Of a stretch of DNA of 64,000 nt, positions 45,901-57,101 are shown in pieces. Source of the DNA: Ananas comosus (lineage: Eukaryota > Streptophyta > Magnoliopsida > Poales > Bromeliaceae). The stretch covers positions 10,361,642 to 10,425,641 of the forward strand of contig NC_033641.1 in NCBI RefSeq assembly GCF_001540865.1, read 5' to 3'. Under the pieces are notes generated by a model. It made no database searches. It was given only the letters and a program-made list of their open reading frames with translations, and was not told the origin of the DNA. Both the position numbers and the translations under genes were made by a program. Within the stretch, counting starts at the first letter, position 1. Every line of letters starts with the position of its first letter.

Positions 45901-48142
45901 GTTGGGAGCGGCATCTGTTCATTGCAAGCTCGAACCTTTGGTCGCAAATTTTATGAAGATTTTATGTAGCCAAGAGATTTACAGGCATGTAATATGAAAC
46001 ATAATTGCTACCTTATGTAGTCCTTATGACAGCTTAAGGTAGTTTGTTTTTTTTTTTTCCCTTTTTTTTTTATTTTTACTTTTGGGTGTAGGTATGCTTT
46101 GATGGAAATGGGTTATGATGCACCGGACCTTCCCGTCGGGATGTTAACTGATCTCCATCTGAAGAGATGTTAGTAATTCATAACTAGCCCATTAAAAGAT
46201 GAACTGTATTTGCCTCATCTATTTGCTAAAGGCTTTCTACTGGATCAGGTGAAGAAGTGCTTCTGAAGTTCAGAGATGATCTGAAATCGGCTCCTGAAAA
46301 CAGTTCAGAGCGCAACATCAAGAGGTTGGACGATAGCAATCGGTGGTTCACTTTAATGCACTCTACCCAGCCATTCACCATCAAAAACTACCAAGAACTC
46401 GCTGATCATGTATACAATCATCCATTAATCTCTTTAATAGAATTTTCTCATGGGTATACTTCATTAAAACAAAATTATTTCTACTGTCATTGTAGGTGGC
46501 CGCAGGTTTGGAAACAATTAGGGACATAAATGTTGCATCGCGGCTTATTGGAGACATGACCAGTAGTACTATCAATGATCCACTTTCTGATCGGTACGAG
46601 AAGTTGAGTTGCATGATTACTCCTGTGGATAAGGACTCTGATGACTATAAGATGATCGTGAATTACCTCGAGAAAACCTATGAGCCCGTCGCAGTTGCTG
46701 ATGTGGTATAGTTTACGATTTTTGCATGCACATTTTCATTTGAGGGCGAATAATAGTTTCACTTCAGGTAACAGAGTCATGAATATTATCCCCTATTCTT
46801 TCATGCAGAGTTACAGTGCATCAGTGGAGAACATATATGCTATAGAATCAAGTGCTTGTCCTTATGATGAGATAAAGAAACTTCCAAATAAAGTTCTCCT
46901 GTGGTGTGGTAGGCATTAATTCACCTCTTTTAATGAATGATTCTCTTTTTTATTTTTTATTTTTTATTTTTGGTTATCTCTGTTTCCAGTAACTAAGTAG
47001 GACCTCTTTGTACATTATTTGATAGGTACAAGGAGTTCAAACTTGCTAAGGCACCTGCACGAAGGGTTCCAACCTGTAATATGCGCAATTCCTGTGCCTG
47101 GTTACATGGTAAAAAGCCCCCTTCTCTTCTTCTTTTTTTTTTTTTTTGCCTTCGACAAAATTTAATTGTAAACCATAGTTTCTAAAAATGTTTCATTCTT
47201 TTTTCTTTCTTTTCTAGTTTGGGAAAGCTATAGTTTGCTCGGATGCAGCGGCCGAGGCGGCGCGGTATGGGTTCACGGCGATCGATAGGCCAGAAGGCTT
47301 CTTGGTCCTGGCGGTTGTTTCTCTGGGAGAACAAGTCACTGAGATATCTGGCATACCTGAGGTATCATAACCAGCACAGCCCCAGGAATCTTAAATGCTG
47401 TTTATTAGATTGTTACGGTTTTCTCTTGTGGTCCTCAACAGGATACAAAATCCTTAGAGGAGAAAAAGATCGGTGTCAAGGCGTTGGGGAAGAAAAAGCC
47501 TGATGAATCAGAGCATTTCACTTGGAAGGATGATGTGAAGGTGCCCTGCGGGCGATTGGTTCCATCGGAGAACAAGGATAGCCCACTCGAGTACAACGAG
47601 TATGCGGTCTATGACCCGAAACAGGTAAACGCTACTTCTCTTTGTGTTATAGATGATAGACCTTTTTGACAACTATAGGGCGTCACCGACATAACAAAGT
47701 CTCACGTAATCGGAAGTGTTGATTTTGATACGCCTTGATTTACAGATAGATGATGTCAGAAAGTTATAAAATTTAGTTTTTCATAATCTTCGTCGGGTAT
47801 TGTTGATAATAATTTGATTGTACAACTACATGGATCATCGATTTGTGACGTCTCATAATCGAAATTGAAAGTGAATCCATATTACAAATAAGAGACATCT
47901 TAGCTGGTTCTGCAGTTTGTGGTGGTGGTTTAAGTGATTAAAATGAAAGCTAGGAAGAGGTTGTGGCATTTATGTAGTGTTTCAATATTTATGTAGTGTT
48001 TCATTTCTTAATACTAATGTTTCTTTTTTTCGAATATCATTTTTCTCTACAGGCTAGTATCAGGTTTCTGGTGGAAGTGAAGTATGAAGAGCAGAATATG
48101 GAGATGGACACAGCTGAACCAGATGAAGTAAGGATGACCTAA
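42922..48142 (+). CDS. PARP3: PARP3-type poly(ADP-ribose) polymerase-like protein, degenerate catalytic triad
   Basis: Eighteen exons: 42922-42927, 43219-43511, 44075-44270, 44359-44469, 44551-44608, 44704-44773, 45030-45204, 45283-45416, 45507-45747, 45857-45984, 46092-46168, 46249-46409, 46496-46705, 46809-46908, 47026-47108, 47218-47361, 47442-47624, 48053-48142, giving 819 residues (Arabidopsis PARP3 814). The first exon codes only Met-Lys; joined it gives MKVHETRSHAHAS, the conserved PARP3 start. Domains: zinc-ribbon PADR1 (CAMCGGQLEYTG…C…C, about 108-135), BRCT (181-265), WGR (320-410), PARP regulatory (440-560), catalytic (575-805). The H-Y-E triad is replaced by Cys653 (LLWCGTR), Val687 (AIVCSD) and Glu782 (YNEYAVYD), so classical poly-ADP-ribosylation is unlikely. 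Intron 10 begins with GC. The acceptor of exon 4 (44359) is uncertain. The end could instead splice at 48127 to an exon at 48455-48484. Confidence 0.93.
43720..43872 (+). mobile_element. Degenerate SINE copy in PARP3 intron 2
   Basis: It reads ACCGACCGCACCTAACTAAAC, then 'GGGCTTTGTGGTTGATACC', then 'TGAGGTCCCGAGCTCGAAG', then 'GTTTATTTCTAAAAAATAAACGAAGCAGATAACTTGC' split across the body. The order of blocks is that of the SINE at 25431-25579, with an eroded A box. Confidence 0.6.
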
Positions 48143-48810
48143 TTTTGAGTTTTTTTTTTTTTTTCGCTGCATGGATAGTAGTGCTGTGTTTTTTTGAGGC
48201 CCTTTTAAGGGGGACTAAAATGTGGTTTGGGGTTGTTGTTTCCCAAAAAACATTACCTTTTTCGGGTATGTGAAGTATCTGTTTATGTTATGTATATATG
48301 TTCACAGCTAACAGTAAAACACCTGATGTTTAGTTTTGGAGTTCAAATTTTGGATTTTTCCTCTGGTGCCTTTAGACTCTTAATTGGTTCTGCCTCTTAC
48401 TTGGAGCTGTTTTGTTTTAAGAGCTGCTTTAAAGCTCAATTGGTATTGTTACAGGCATTGAGGACTATCTTATTGCTCAAATAATTGCCTTGAAAGTAGC
48501 TGAAATCGATTAGCGAGATGTAGTAGTACATAAACATAGACAAGTTAATTCATATAGTGCCTTTTGTTTGCTTTTCTATTTCTCATCTCTCCGAGTCCTG
48601 AGTAAACAAGAAAGGAGTGTTACAATGACATCATAGTTAGTAGTAACTAATGCCCTAGATCGATGAACTATTGCCCTAAGTTGAACCAAACCTAGCCTAG
48701 CTTAGATATTAAACCTCATATAGATAGATGATCCCATCTGCACCTACACTTCAGTAAGCTACCACAACAGAGGACCCAGAAGATGATCACTCCAGCTGAA
48801 TTGCTGCTCA
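48143..48810. other. PARP3 3' region and convergent spacer
   Basis: A strong GTAAGG donor at 48128 and an acceptor at 48453-48454 could define a last intron, either coding or in the 3' untranslated region. The rest to 48810 is the shared 3' region with the convergent ZPR gene. Confidence 0.45.
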
Positions 48811-49077
48811 TTAGAGCTCACCATGAGTGCAATTGGAGCTCTTGTTAAGTTGCAGTGGTGCCGACGAGGTCGCATCGAGGTCGGGGATCGCAGCGCGGTT
48901 GTTCGACGAAGCAGCGGCTGCGGTGGTGTTCGACTTCGACTTCGTGAGCTTCTGCTTGAGCTGGGAGAGGAGAGCTTGGTTTTCTTGGCTCAACAGCTGG
49001 GCCTTCTTCCTCAGCCTCTCATTCTCCTTCATTATGTAGTAGTTCTCCAAATACAGCTTTGTGTTAAGCCCCTCCAT
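48811..49077 (-). CDS. LITTLE ZIPPER (ZPR) microprotein
   Basis: A single 88-codon frame. Residues 1-50 hold MEGLNTKLYLENYYIMKENE followed by RLRKKAQLLSQENQALLSQL, a leucine zipper matching Arabidopsis ZPR3/ZPR4 (MERLNSKLYVENCYIMKENE…). The C-terminal half is low-complexity, rich in Ala, Ser and Asn. ZPR proteins heterodimerise through the zipper with class III HD-ZIP transcription factors and block DNA binding. They are themselves targets of those factors in a negative feedback loop in shoot meristem and leaf polarity. There is no DNA-binding homeodomain, as expected. The tail is longer than in ZPR3 (67 residues). ZPR3 versus ZPR4 type is not resolved. Confidence 0.93.
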   Translation of the reverse strand: MEGLNTKLYLENYYIMKENERLRKKAQLLSQENQALLSQLKQKLTKSKSNTTAAAASSNNRAAIPDLDATSSAPLQLNKSSNCTHGEL

Positions 49078-52000
49078 TCTTGTGTATTTACTATGTTGAC
49101 CTCGCTTAATTTGGGCAAAGTAATAATACTAAAGTATGTATTACCCCAACTGCAACCAATAGAATTTAAGAGTAAGAATAAGATGAAAGAATATAATGTG
49201 TATGTGTATAATGTTGGAATAATCAATCCCAATGTTGTCTCTGAACAAGTGCATCTTTTCTCCAGAAAAAAAGAAAGTACAGGACACTCATGCAACCTGA
49301 TTAGAGACATGCAATGAACAAAAAAAAAAAAACAAGATCCACAAATGAACCTTCTAAAGCAAAAGAAAACTCCATAGTAGCTAGGCATATATAGTGCCAA
49401 TTATTCACTATCAAATTATCCCAATTATCCTAAATACGGGGAGAAATAAAATTAAGGATGTATAACACTACAATGAATTAGATACCATTTCTCTAATTAC
49501 CAGGTATATATATATACTGAAGCAAATTAGTGAGGAAATTTCTAAGTAATTAACTAGACCCACCACCCTTCCCCACCATGGCATTAACAATACGAAAATG
49601 TGAAACGTGACAACATGGTTAAGGATTTTAGATAAAATTAAGCAAAACAAGTACCGAGTACATTTCCTTAACAATGTAAAGTGATCCATTAATTAAGAAC
49701 ACATGATAAATTAAAGTAAAGCAATCACCTCTTATATATGGATTAATGGCCTCAAAATTGAATTAGAAAAATATGAGAGGAGCGAGTGAATGAGAGGGGG
49801 AGGAGTAGTGTGGTGGGACAAGCTTTTGGTTTGGTAGTATTTATAGGGCCAAAGTTGAGGGTGTGGAGTACATTGTGGAAAACACATGCCTCTCTCTATA
49901 TCTCTATATCTCTAGCACACATAGCACATGCATGGGTGCATGGAAACAAGGGGAAATAATTTCTTGTCACACGGTGTATCTGTATCTATCACATACACCG
50001 CACATATTTTAAAGATAAAAATAAAATGAACACGTCACCTTAGTACTAAATAAAAGATTTTAAACATACTAACTAAATATATAAAATCCATAATTTTTTA
50101 ATATATATAACTAATTAAACTCTAAATTTAAGACCTCTTACAAAAAATAAAATATATATATAAAAGTGTGACGCGCGATGCACCAGGTGCATGCAATAAA
50201 TTACGTTGAGCTAATGATGAGGGGGGCATTTTCGTAATTTTACGAGGGGGCCAATCAAAATGATAATGGAGGGCTTCGGTCGGCCCAAGATTCGCAATGA
50301 TGGCCTTCTTCGGCCGCTTCCATCATCATTCCTCATCAATGCTCTTTTGTTTTTTTTACTTTTTTTTTTCCCTTTTCTTTTTTACCCCTAATTTATATTA
50401 CACATTAGTAATTATTTCCTCGGCTCCCATTTTTAGTAGATCATCATAATGTAGTTTTTTGTTATTATTATTATTTTACTACATAGTGTTTTTTAACATG
50501 TGGTGATTTTAAAAACTTTTGCTCTGATACCATATGAAGCAACCGTTGTACTCTAAAATGGTGTTTATATAATTTTATATTTAACAGGACTCAAAATGGT
50601 AATCAAATTCAAACCCAAATAGTAATCAAATGATAATTTAGAGATTTATTGTTTATAAGATGAAGAGATTTTGTCTTTATTTAAGAAGTGTTTCAATAAT
50701 CAGATATCTAGCAAAGACCAAAAAGAAAAGAAAGAGGAGAGAGAGAGAGAGAGACAGAGAGAGAGGGAGAAATTATAAAGGGTGAGAGCCGGTTGTGATC
50801 TTGCCCTTTGCTTTTTGTCATCGTCAGTATTTTCCCCCTTATACTCCAATAATCCCATGCCATGCTCTTTTTAAAACCTTATTGCATTACCACTTTATTG
50901 GTTACTGCGCATGGTAATATAAAACCCGACGTTAAAGCAACATTATTATTATTATTATAAAAATTTGCTTAGGTTGGAATCGTTGGATCGCATAACATAG
51001 GGGGAGGAGCTAAACCAAGGTACATTTGATCTAGTGTATATGAGAGAATTGTAAATGTAATGTAAACTAACACTTTATTGCTAATGTAGATAAAGTGCAA
51101 AAGGGAGAGGGATGGGCCAAAGCCAACAAATCTTGGACAAACTACTCGGGCATTGCGTCTAAGATGATGGTGTTCTCTATGTCACCCACTAGTGTAAATA
51201 CAAATGAACATATATATTTTTGGAGAGGATTCAAATTCTTAGGTTTGATTGCAAGAAAATCATAGTAGTTTTAGCACCTCCACACATGGCAGAAGATCAT
51301 TATCTGAGCCGAGTGCGAGCAAAGAACGCATATCAACTGCTCTAGATAGAAATGATAATAACAATGCAATGTTATTGTGTGAACCTTTCTCTTCTAACTT
51401 CCAACATTAAGAAAGAAAGGGTATTTTGGCACTCTAGTCATCAGAAGAGACTGAGCTTTTTCCATTTGGTTTTTGCTTCCAATGCAAGGGCATAGATTTG
51501 GCAATGTAACAAGGACGGGAATAAGCTATTTTGAGATGAGAATGAGGGGAGGTGACCCTTTCTAAATATGGCATTGTTGCTTAATACAGAAAAAACAAGC
51601 AAGATTCCCAAATTGTCCTTCTGATAGCCTAGAATCTGCATAAACAACTTAAAAGAGGATAGGGTGTTATTTTTTGGAAAAGATACTCATTAGTAGAAAG
51701 GCTTTGGAAGAGGAACATAATCTTTATGGTCTCTCAGAGATAGGATTGCATTGCCAGAATCTTGCAGGGGCATTGAGCTCCACAGGGTTTATAAATGCTT
51801 TCACATGGTGCACAGTTAGTTGCACATTGGAAGGTTAACTAGATCTTTAGACGATTTGAAAATAACTTATAACTCAACCATATTATCATCCGCCATCCAT
51901 TATATCTTATACTTGAAATTGAACTAGCCAAAGTTTAAATAAAGGTTGGATTTGAATGAGAAGAGCAAAAGAGATTGAAATATGAGACGAAGCATAAGTT

Positions 52001-52782
52001 CGACACACGATGAACCATCTGAGTTGCAGCCACCATGATGGTCACCTGGGTGTTTAATGGAGATGGAGAGAGATAATGTGGAAGAAGGGCAAGTGAAATC
52101 ATGGGAAAGGTAGAGAACACATTGGTGGGAGGTGGATAAAGGTTAGCAAGATCATGAAAAGCTTCTGAAGAACAGTAGTAGCCACAACACTTACAAAACA
52201 GAGTCAAAATGAATCAAGCCTACTTAAGACCAGGTAGAAATAGATTTTGTTGAAAGGAAACCTTACTTCTGTCAACTAAAAAGAAGCCTCAATAACCAAG
52301 TAATTAATATGATTTTCAATTCAATTGATTAAAATAACTCGCAACAAACCGATAAAAAAGTTCCACAAGTGTCGATGATAAGAAGTTTAGCAACCGATTT
52401 TGAAAGGGCCTACTGTTGAGGGGTTCTGCGGTCTCTGTCCAAATTTGAAGCTTTTGTTTTGGAGGGAAAAAAAAATGAAAAAAGATATAAAAGAAACTAA
52501 GCAATAGAGTCATGAAAAATCTCGATAAGATCATAGAAGTTAATGGATAGACCAAACTCTCTCTAGCTATCAACAATTCTTATAAGCCACTTTTAACAGC
52601 AAACAGTTGAGGGAAAAATAATTGTTTCAGGAAAGATTACAATCTGGATGGATGATGTCTCGAAACATTGGAACGATCTTCTAAAAGTAGAAATGCAAAT
52701 GGTTTTTGAAGTATCATTATTACGAACAGTCTGGATTTCGTTTCACCAAAAAGGGGGGCAAAAAAAAAAAAGCTTTGGTGCT
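49078..52782. other. ZPR upstream region and long spacer
   Basis: The ZPR leader and promoter lie at the left (TATA box at 49838-49845). Further right the DNA is AT-rich with a GA-rich patch at 50740-50770, a GCTCTGATACCATAT repeat fragment at about 50519-50590 and no supported gene. Short frames at 51441-52576 lack recognisable similarity. The last few hundred bases probably include the mtACP 3' region. Confidence 0.45.
49838..49845 (-). promoter_or_regulatory. Candidate TATA box of ZPR
   Basis: TATAAATA on the minus strand, 760 bases upstream of the ATG. The distance implies a long leader, probably with an intron: a GAG|GTGATT donor occurs near 49728 and an acceptor (GCGAG|GTCAAC) near 49098. 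This is inference. Confidence 0.4.
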
Positions 52783-54730
52783 TCATCTGGCTTGAGGGTG
52801 GCCAGCAATATAGTCGATGAGCTGAGCAGTTGTCGAAAATTTCTCTGCCTCACTGTTTGGAATCTCAACTGCGAATTCCTCTTCGACCGCTGCTATGACT
52901 TCCACATTATCGAGCATGTCCAAGTTCAGATCAGTCTTAAAGCTCGCAGTTGAGCTCACCTGATGATAACCACAAGTTGAACAGTTTAAATATCTGTTTC
53001 ATTCTACTAACTAGTGCAATATAGATCTGATCCTTGGTGTTTATGAGAGCTTCTAGGCTCTAGCAACATACTTTTTACATGTATTGCACATTTTCATCTC
53101 ACAGATCTAACTTCCTACACTTGCTCAGCAATACAACAGCTTGCAACTCGTACTATCATACATATGAAGAAATTGTACATAATGGATGATAATGTAATTA
53201 GAGCAGGATAACTGGCTTTAGCTACAAGTTACTTCAAGGAGACAAGGACTTATTCCTAGTAGCCAAATCGAGCACTCTGAAGCCCATGAACTCTTTGATA
53301 TCCAAAAAAGAAAAAAGACGGGATAATTCTATGAGGTAAGCCCGGTTCCATTTAGCTCCATGTGGTTTGGACTAAAACACTATAGCATTCTTTGTCGCTG
53401 CAGTCAACTGTTAGATGCCTTTCAATTTAAGAAAATTTTGAGCATGCGATAACTTGTTAGAAACATTGTAAATAAGATTTATCTACTAAATTTTATTAAT
53501 TCCACCTATTTACTATATTTTAGTGAGCACATTTCTTTCGCACATCCAGTATACGAGCATATGAATGGTTAAAGTCCTAACAGGCAAGAAAACAGTAACA
53601 TGAGGGCACGAAAGTGTTACAGTCCGAGCCAGGGGTGGTAGAATGCATAACATACCACAAGGGGGTATTTAAAGTTCTTCCTAAAATTTGGAAAAGCTGA
53701 AGTATGAAATATATCAATCGCGAGCTGAAAATAGAAACAGAGAAGGAAAAGTTGTAGGATACAATGATCTAATCTCAAGTGAAAATTAAGCGAACCCTCG
53801 ATCAACCTCAGAGCAAAACTATCACCTCCTTTGATGTTCTATTAACGCTGCTTATCAAAAATTCTTTTTCTACTCCACTTAATCTAGACCCTTGAGTTAT
53901 TTAAGGTTGGAAAGCTCTCAAATATTAACTTATTAGCTAAACAACTCGAAGCAGAAGCACTTCTGTTTATGTTCCAGGAGTAATTACTCAAACACTCCCT
54001 ACCGTATGATTCCCAATCAATTCCTACTACTCAATTCCAGGTTCACGCCTCATCTAATTCTTGTGTGAAGAGGACTTTATAGAAACTCGCTGCTTTTGAA
54101 CACCAAACTTGCTACTACGATAACAAATTATAAGAACATGCTCCAATTCAACTAAGAGCATGTTTGACCCTTGCTTTGTACTTTTCCGCTTTTAGCAGTA
54201 GTCTCTAGAAGAGTGTTTGGTAAAGAGAAAACTCTGCAGCTTCTGCTGCAGCAAGAAGCGAAGATAAATATACTAATATGGTGCTTTTCCGAAGAGCAGG
54301 ACTTGGAAATCAGCACACGCCAATCACTCCTAGGAGCGATCGTGCGAATGCTACAAGTCAAATTCGAGATTAAAAAAAAACAACAGCCCCCAACGATATC
54401 GCAATAAACGCCATTACGATCATCAAATCAGTGATTAGGGGAAACAATCAGAGGCAATTCCCCAAGATAGAGATTAGAGACGGGAATCGATGGTGGGAGA
54501 GATCAAACCTTGGCGGGATCGACGAAGGGGATGGATCTGAGGAGGCCGAGGACTCGATCGGTGGCCTCATGCTTGTCGAGGGCGGAGCTCGCGGCGGCGG
54601 CGGCGTGCTGAGCGAAAGCCCTAGAACCCGCGGCGTAGAGGAGGCCTCCTCTTCTACCTCCATGGGCGCAGATCGGAGAGGTAGAGGACAACGATCTCAG
54701 GAGATGGATCGCGTTCCGAGTCGCCTGCAT
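52783..54730 (-). CDS. Mitochondrial acyl carrier protein-like, phosphopantetheine serine replaced
   Basis: Two exons on the minus strand, 54509-54730 and 52783-52959, separated by a 1.55-kb intron, give 132 residues. The N terminus (MQATRNAIHLLRSLSSTSP) looks like a mitochondrial presequence. ATDRVLGLLRSIPFVDPAKV matches the start of plant mitochondrial ACPs, and the second exon gives the ACP helices (TASFKTDLNLDMLDNVEVIA; AVEEEFAVEIPNSEAEKF) and the typical ending IAGHPQAR. Canonical ACPs carry DSLD, whose serine bears 4'-phosphopantetheine. Here codon 89 is ATG, giving DMLD. Mitochondrial ACP feeds octanoate and lipoate synthesis and is also a structural partner in complex I and in Fe-S assembly (via LYR proteins). 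A serine-less form could only do structural work. Confidence 0.88.
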
Positions 54731-54749
54731 CGTACCCTAACACCGCAAC

Positions 54750-54785
<36 letters not shown>

Positions 54786-54832
54786 GAGGAAGAAGAGGAT
54801 CGGGGTGGAGAGAGAGAGAGGGAGCGAGAGAG

Positions 54833-54877
<45 letters not shown>

Positions 54878-57101
54878 AGATGGAATCGTGGCCGTTGAAA
54901 AAGTGGCTTGATCGGTGATATCTCACCGTCCAGGATTTTGTGCGCGGATGTGTGGAGTTGGTCGAATCGTAGCCGTTGAAAGAAGAGGCTATTGCCCTTG
55001 AAGCAATCGACGGTGAGGATCGCATCTGATCAGCTCGAGTCGACTCTCTCGGAACTGATCGAGCGGAGTCACAGCTCGTACAGTCGCATCTCCAGCTTCT
55101 GTTATCTAGAATGTTTAATAGCATTGCATCACGTTGTTGCCATGCACTAATCAAATTTTTCTTTTTCCTTAGTTTAGGATAATAATCATTTTTTAGTTTT
55201 ACGATTAAATATTCTAACTATGAAAGTGCACTCTCATCACATGGACTCAACATTCGTTTATTACAACACCCCTCAATAAACAATTTCCACAGGTGTTGGA
55301 TATGTAGAGTTCTAGGAATGTACAGCTTTCAAAGGGTGAATATAAAGCATTCTTTTAGCAACAATGGAACTGCAGAGTCATGTAGCAAAAGAGCAAACTT
55401 GTCCTCAAGCAACAGGAGAGAATCAGGTAGAGATAACAGGTTATGAACTAAAAAAGAACCTTAACATCTATACATGTCAGAAACAATAGCTGGGGATAGG
55501 TTGAGAAACAAGAAACACTTTTCTTATTTCTACCCAGTAAAATGAAACGAGAAAGATGAAGATGTTGGAAATTTGGCAGATGTTCCACTATGTAGCCATG
55601 CTGGTAAAACAGAGTACCTTTTAGCTAATTAAGCTATAAAGGAAAAAACAAAACAAAACAAAACAAAAAGAAGATTACAATCAACAGGGCCTCAGGATTT
55701 CAATCCTGTCCTGGTTGAAATGATTAATTTTTCATTTTTAATCTCCAACACTATATCATCTAAAACTTCATACATAGTACATCAATTTGCACTATCAGCA
55801 AGGACACATAAGTAGGACCTTGCTTGAAAGAGATCCTACAACAACGTGCCTTCTCAGTTATAACACCTGTGTCTAGTGCAATTATCACTTTGCCTACTCT
55901 TCAAACTTACCCTCCAAACTAAGAAAAGAAGTTTGTCGAAGCCAAACTTCTTTTGCTGCTCAGGTCTTTCACTTCTCTTAAAACCATTCAAACAGGGAAA
56001 ATCCATCAGAAATTATAAAACTGCAGCAGAACAGGATTTGATAATACATTTATAATGCGCGAATAAGTGGAATATATACAGAAGAAACAACAAAACTTGG
56101 AAGTCACATTACATCATAACACGATAAACATACAAATGTTGGACAAAGATGGTTATCGAGAAACTGGTAATATTTCCAAATCGGATAGAAGCCATCAGCT
56201 TCTTCGAATTCAAACCACATAAGAAATTTTGATGGTAACTGTTACTTTTGATTCTACGTTAATTAAGCGTGCAAAACGGGAGTCGACCAGCAGTTCATAA
56301 AGCAGAGATCAAAACACAAGAAAGACTCCATTGCTATATGGTAGTTGGTTGTTGCTACTTAGATACAAACTCAATGGTTACAAAGCAAGTAGATAACTTA
56401 TTTTGATGCCTTGTTAGAGTAACTTATTAGTGGTTGGAGAATGTTCATCCTAATTGACAGAAACAAACAAAGGCATAGTTTCCTCACATTCTACTGAAAG
56501 AAAACAAAAAAGGAGGGGGCTTCACGCTGCAATCTTATAACAGTAAAAGTAAAATAATCTAAGCTCTATAAGAAACAATATGTAATAACAAAGAGCTCAC
56601 ACTGTAATAACAAAAGGAGCTTGGACTGAGTACGAAGAGTACTACACTTGTCACATCATCCAGCCTCCCCCTGCCTAATAATTAACGAGGGTACTTGCCA
56701 TAAATTTGCCGTGATTAAAAGCAAGGACAAAATGCAGTAACATTTAAAGGTAGTAACTAGTAAACTTAGTCAAAATTACCTCTCATTTTTAACGAGGACA
56801 CTACAATAAGAGACAAGAAACCACAGCATGTTGTACCATTCCAATCTTGTAGCAGAATATTGCCCCATATCCCAATTGAATCATTGATGCATCGTCTCAA
56901 AATCTTACAAAAATTTGTGCAATAATTACAGAACTACATTGCCAAAACATGCAGATTCCTACAGAATTTAAGTCCTCCCCACCCAACAAAAATGTCTGTT
57001 TTAACACTCTGTTCGTATCTCCTATCTTCCTGCAACTCGAAAACACATAAAGAAAACTAGGACAAAAGCGAAAGGGAAAAGTAATAATAAAACAAAAGGC
57101 T
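54731..57101. other. Spacer between mtACP and GALT29A-like gene
   Basis: Begins with the mtACP leader, which holds two GA microsatellites (54752-54782 and about 54837-54871). An AAAAC pentanucleotide run lies at about 55646-55670. The remainder has no convincing gene; the part next to 57101 is likely the 3' region of the glycosyltransferase. Confidence 0.45.
54752..54871. repeat. Paired (GA)n microsatellites in the mtACP 5' leader
   Basis: Two long GA tracts (54752-54782; about 54837-54871) separated by GA/GGA-rich sequence, immediately upstream of the mtACP ATG. They read as CT-rich leader on the transcript. Confidence 0.85.

Noticed and set aside
54431..54898. 155-codon plus-strand frame rich in Glu and Arg
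   Set aside because: Antisense to the mtACP first exon and driven by GA microsatellites.
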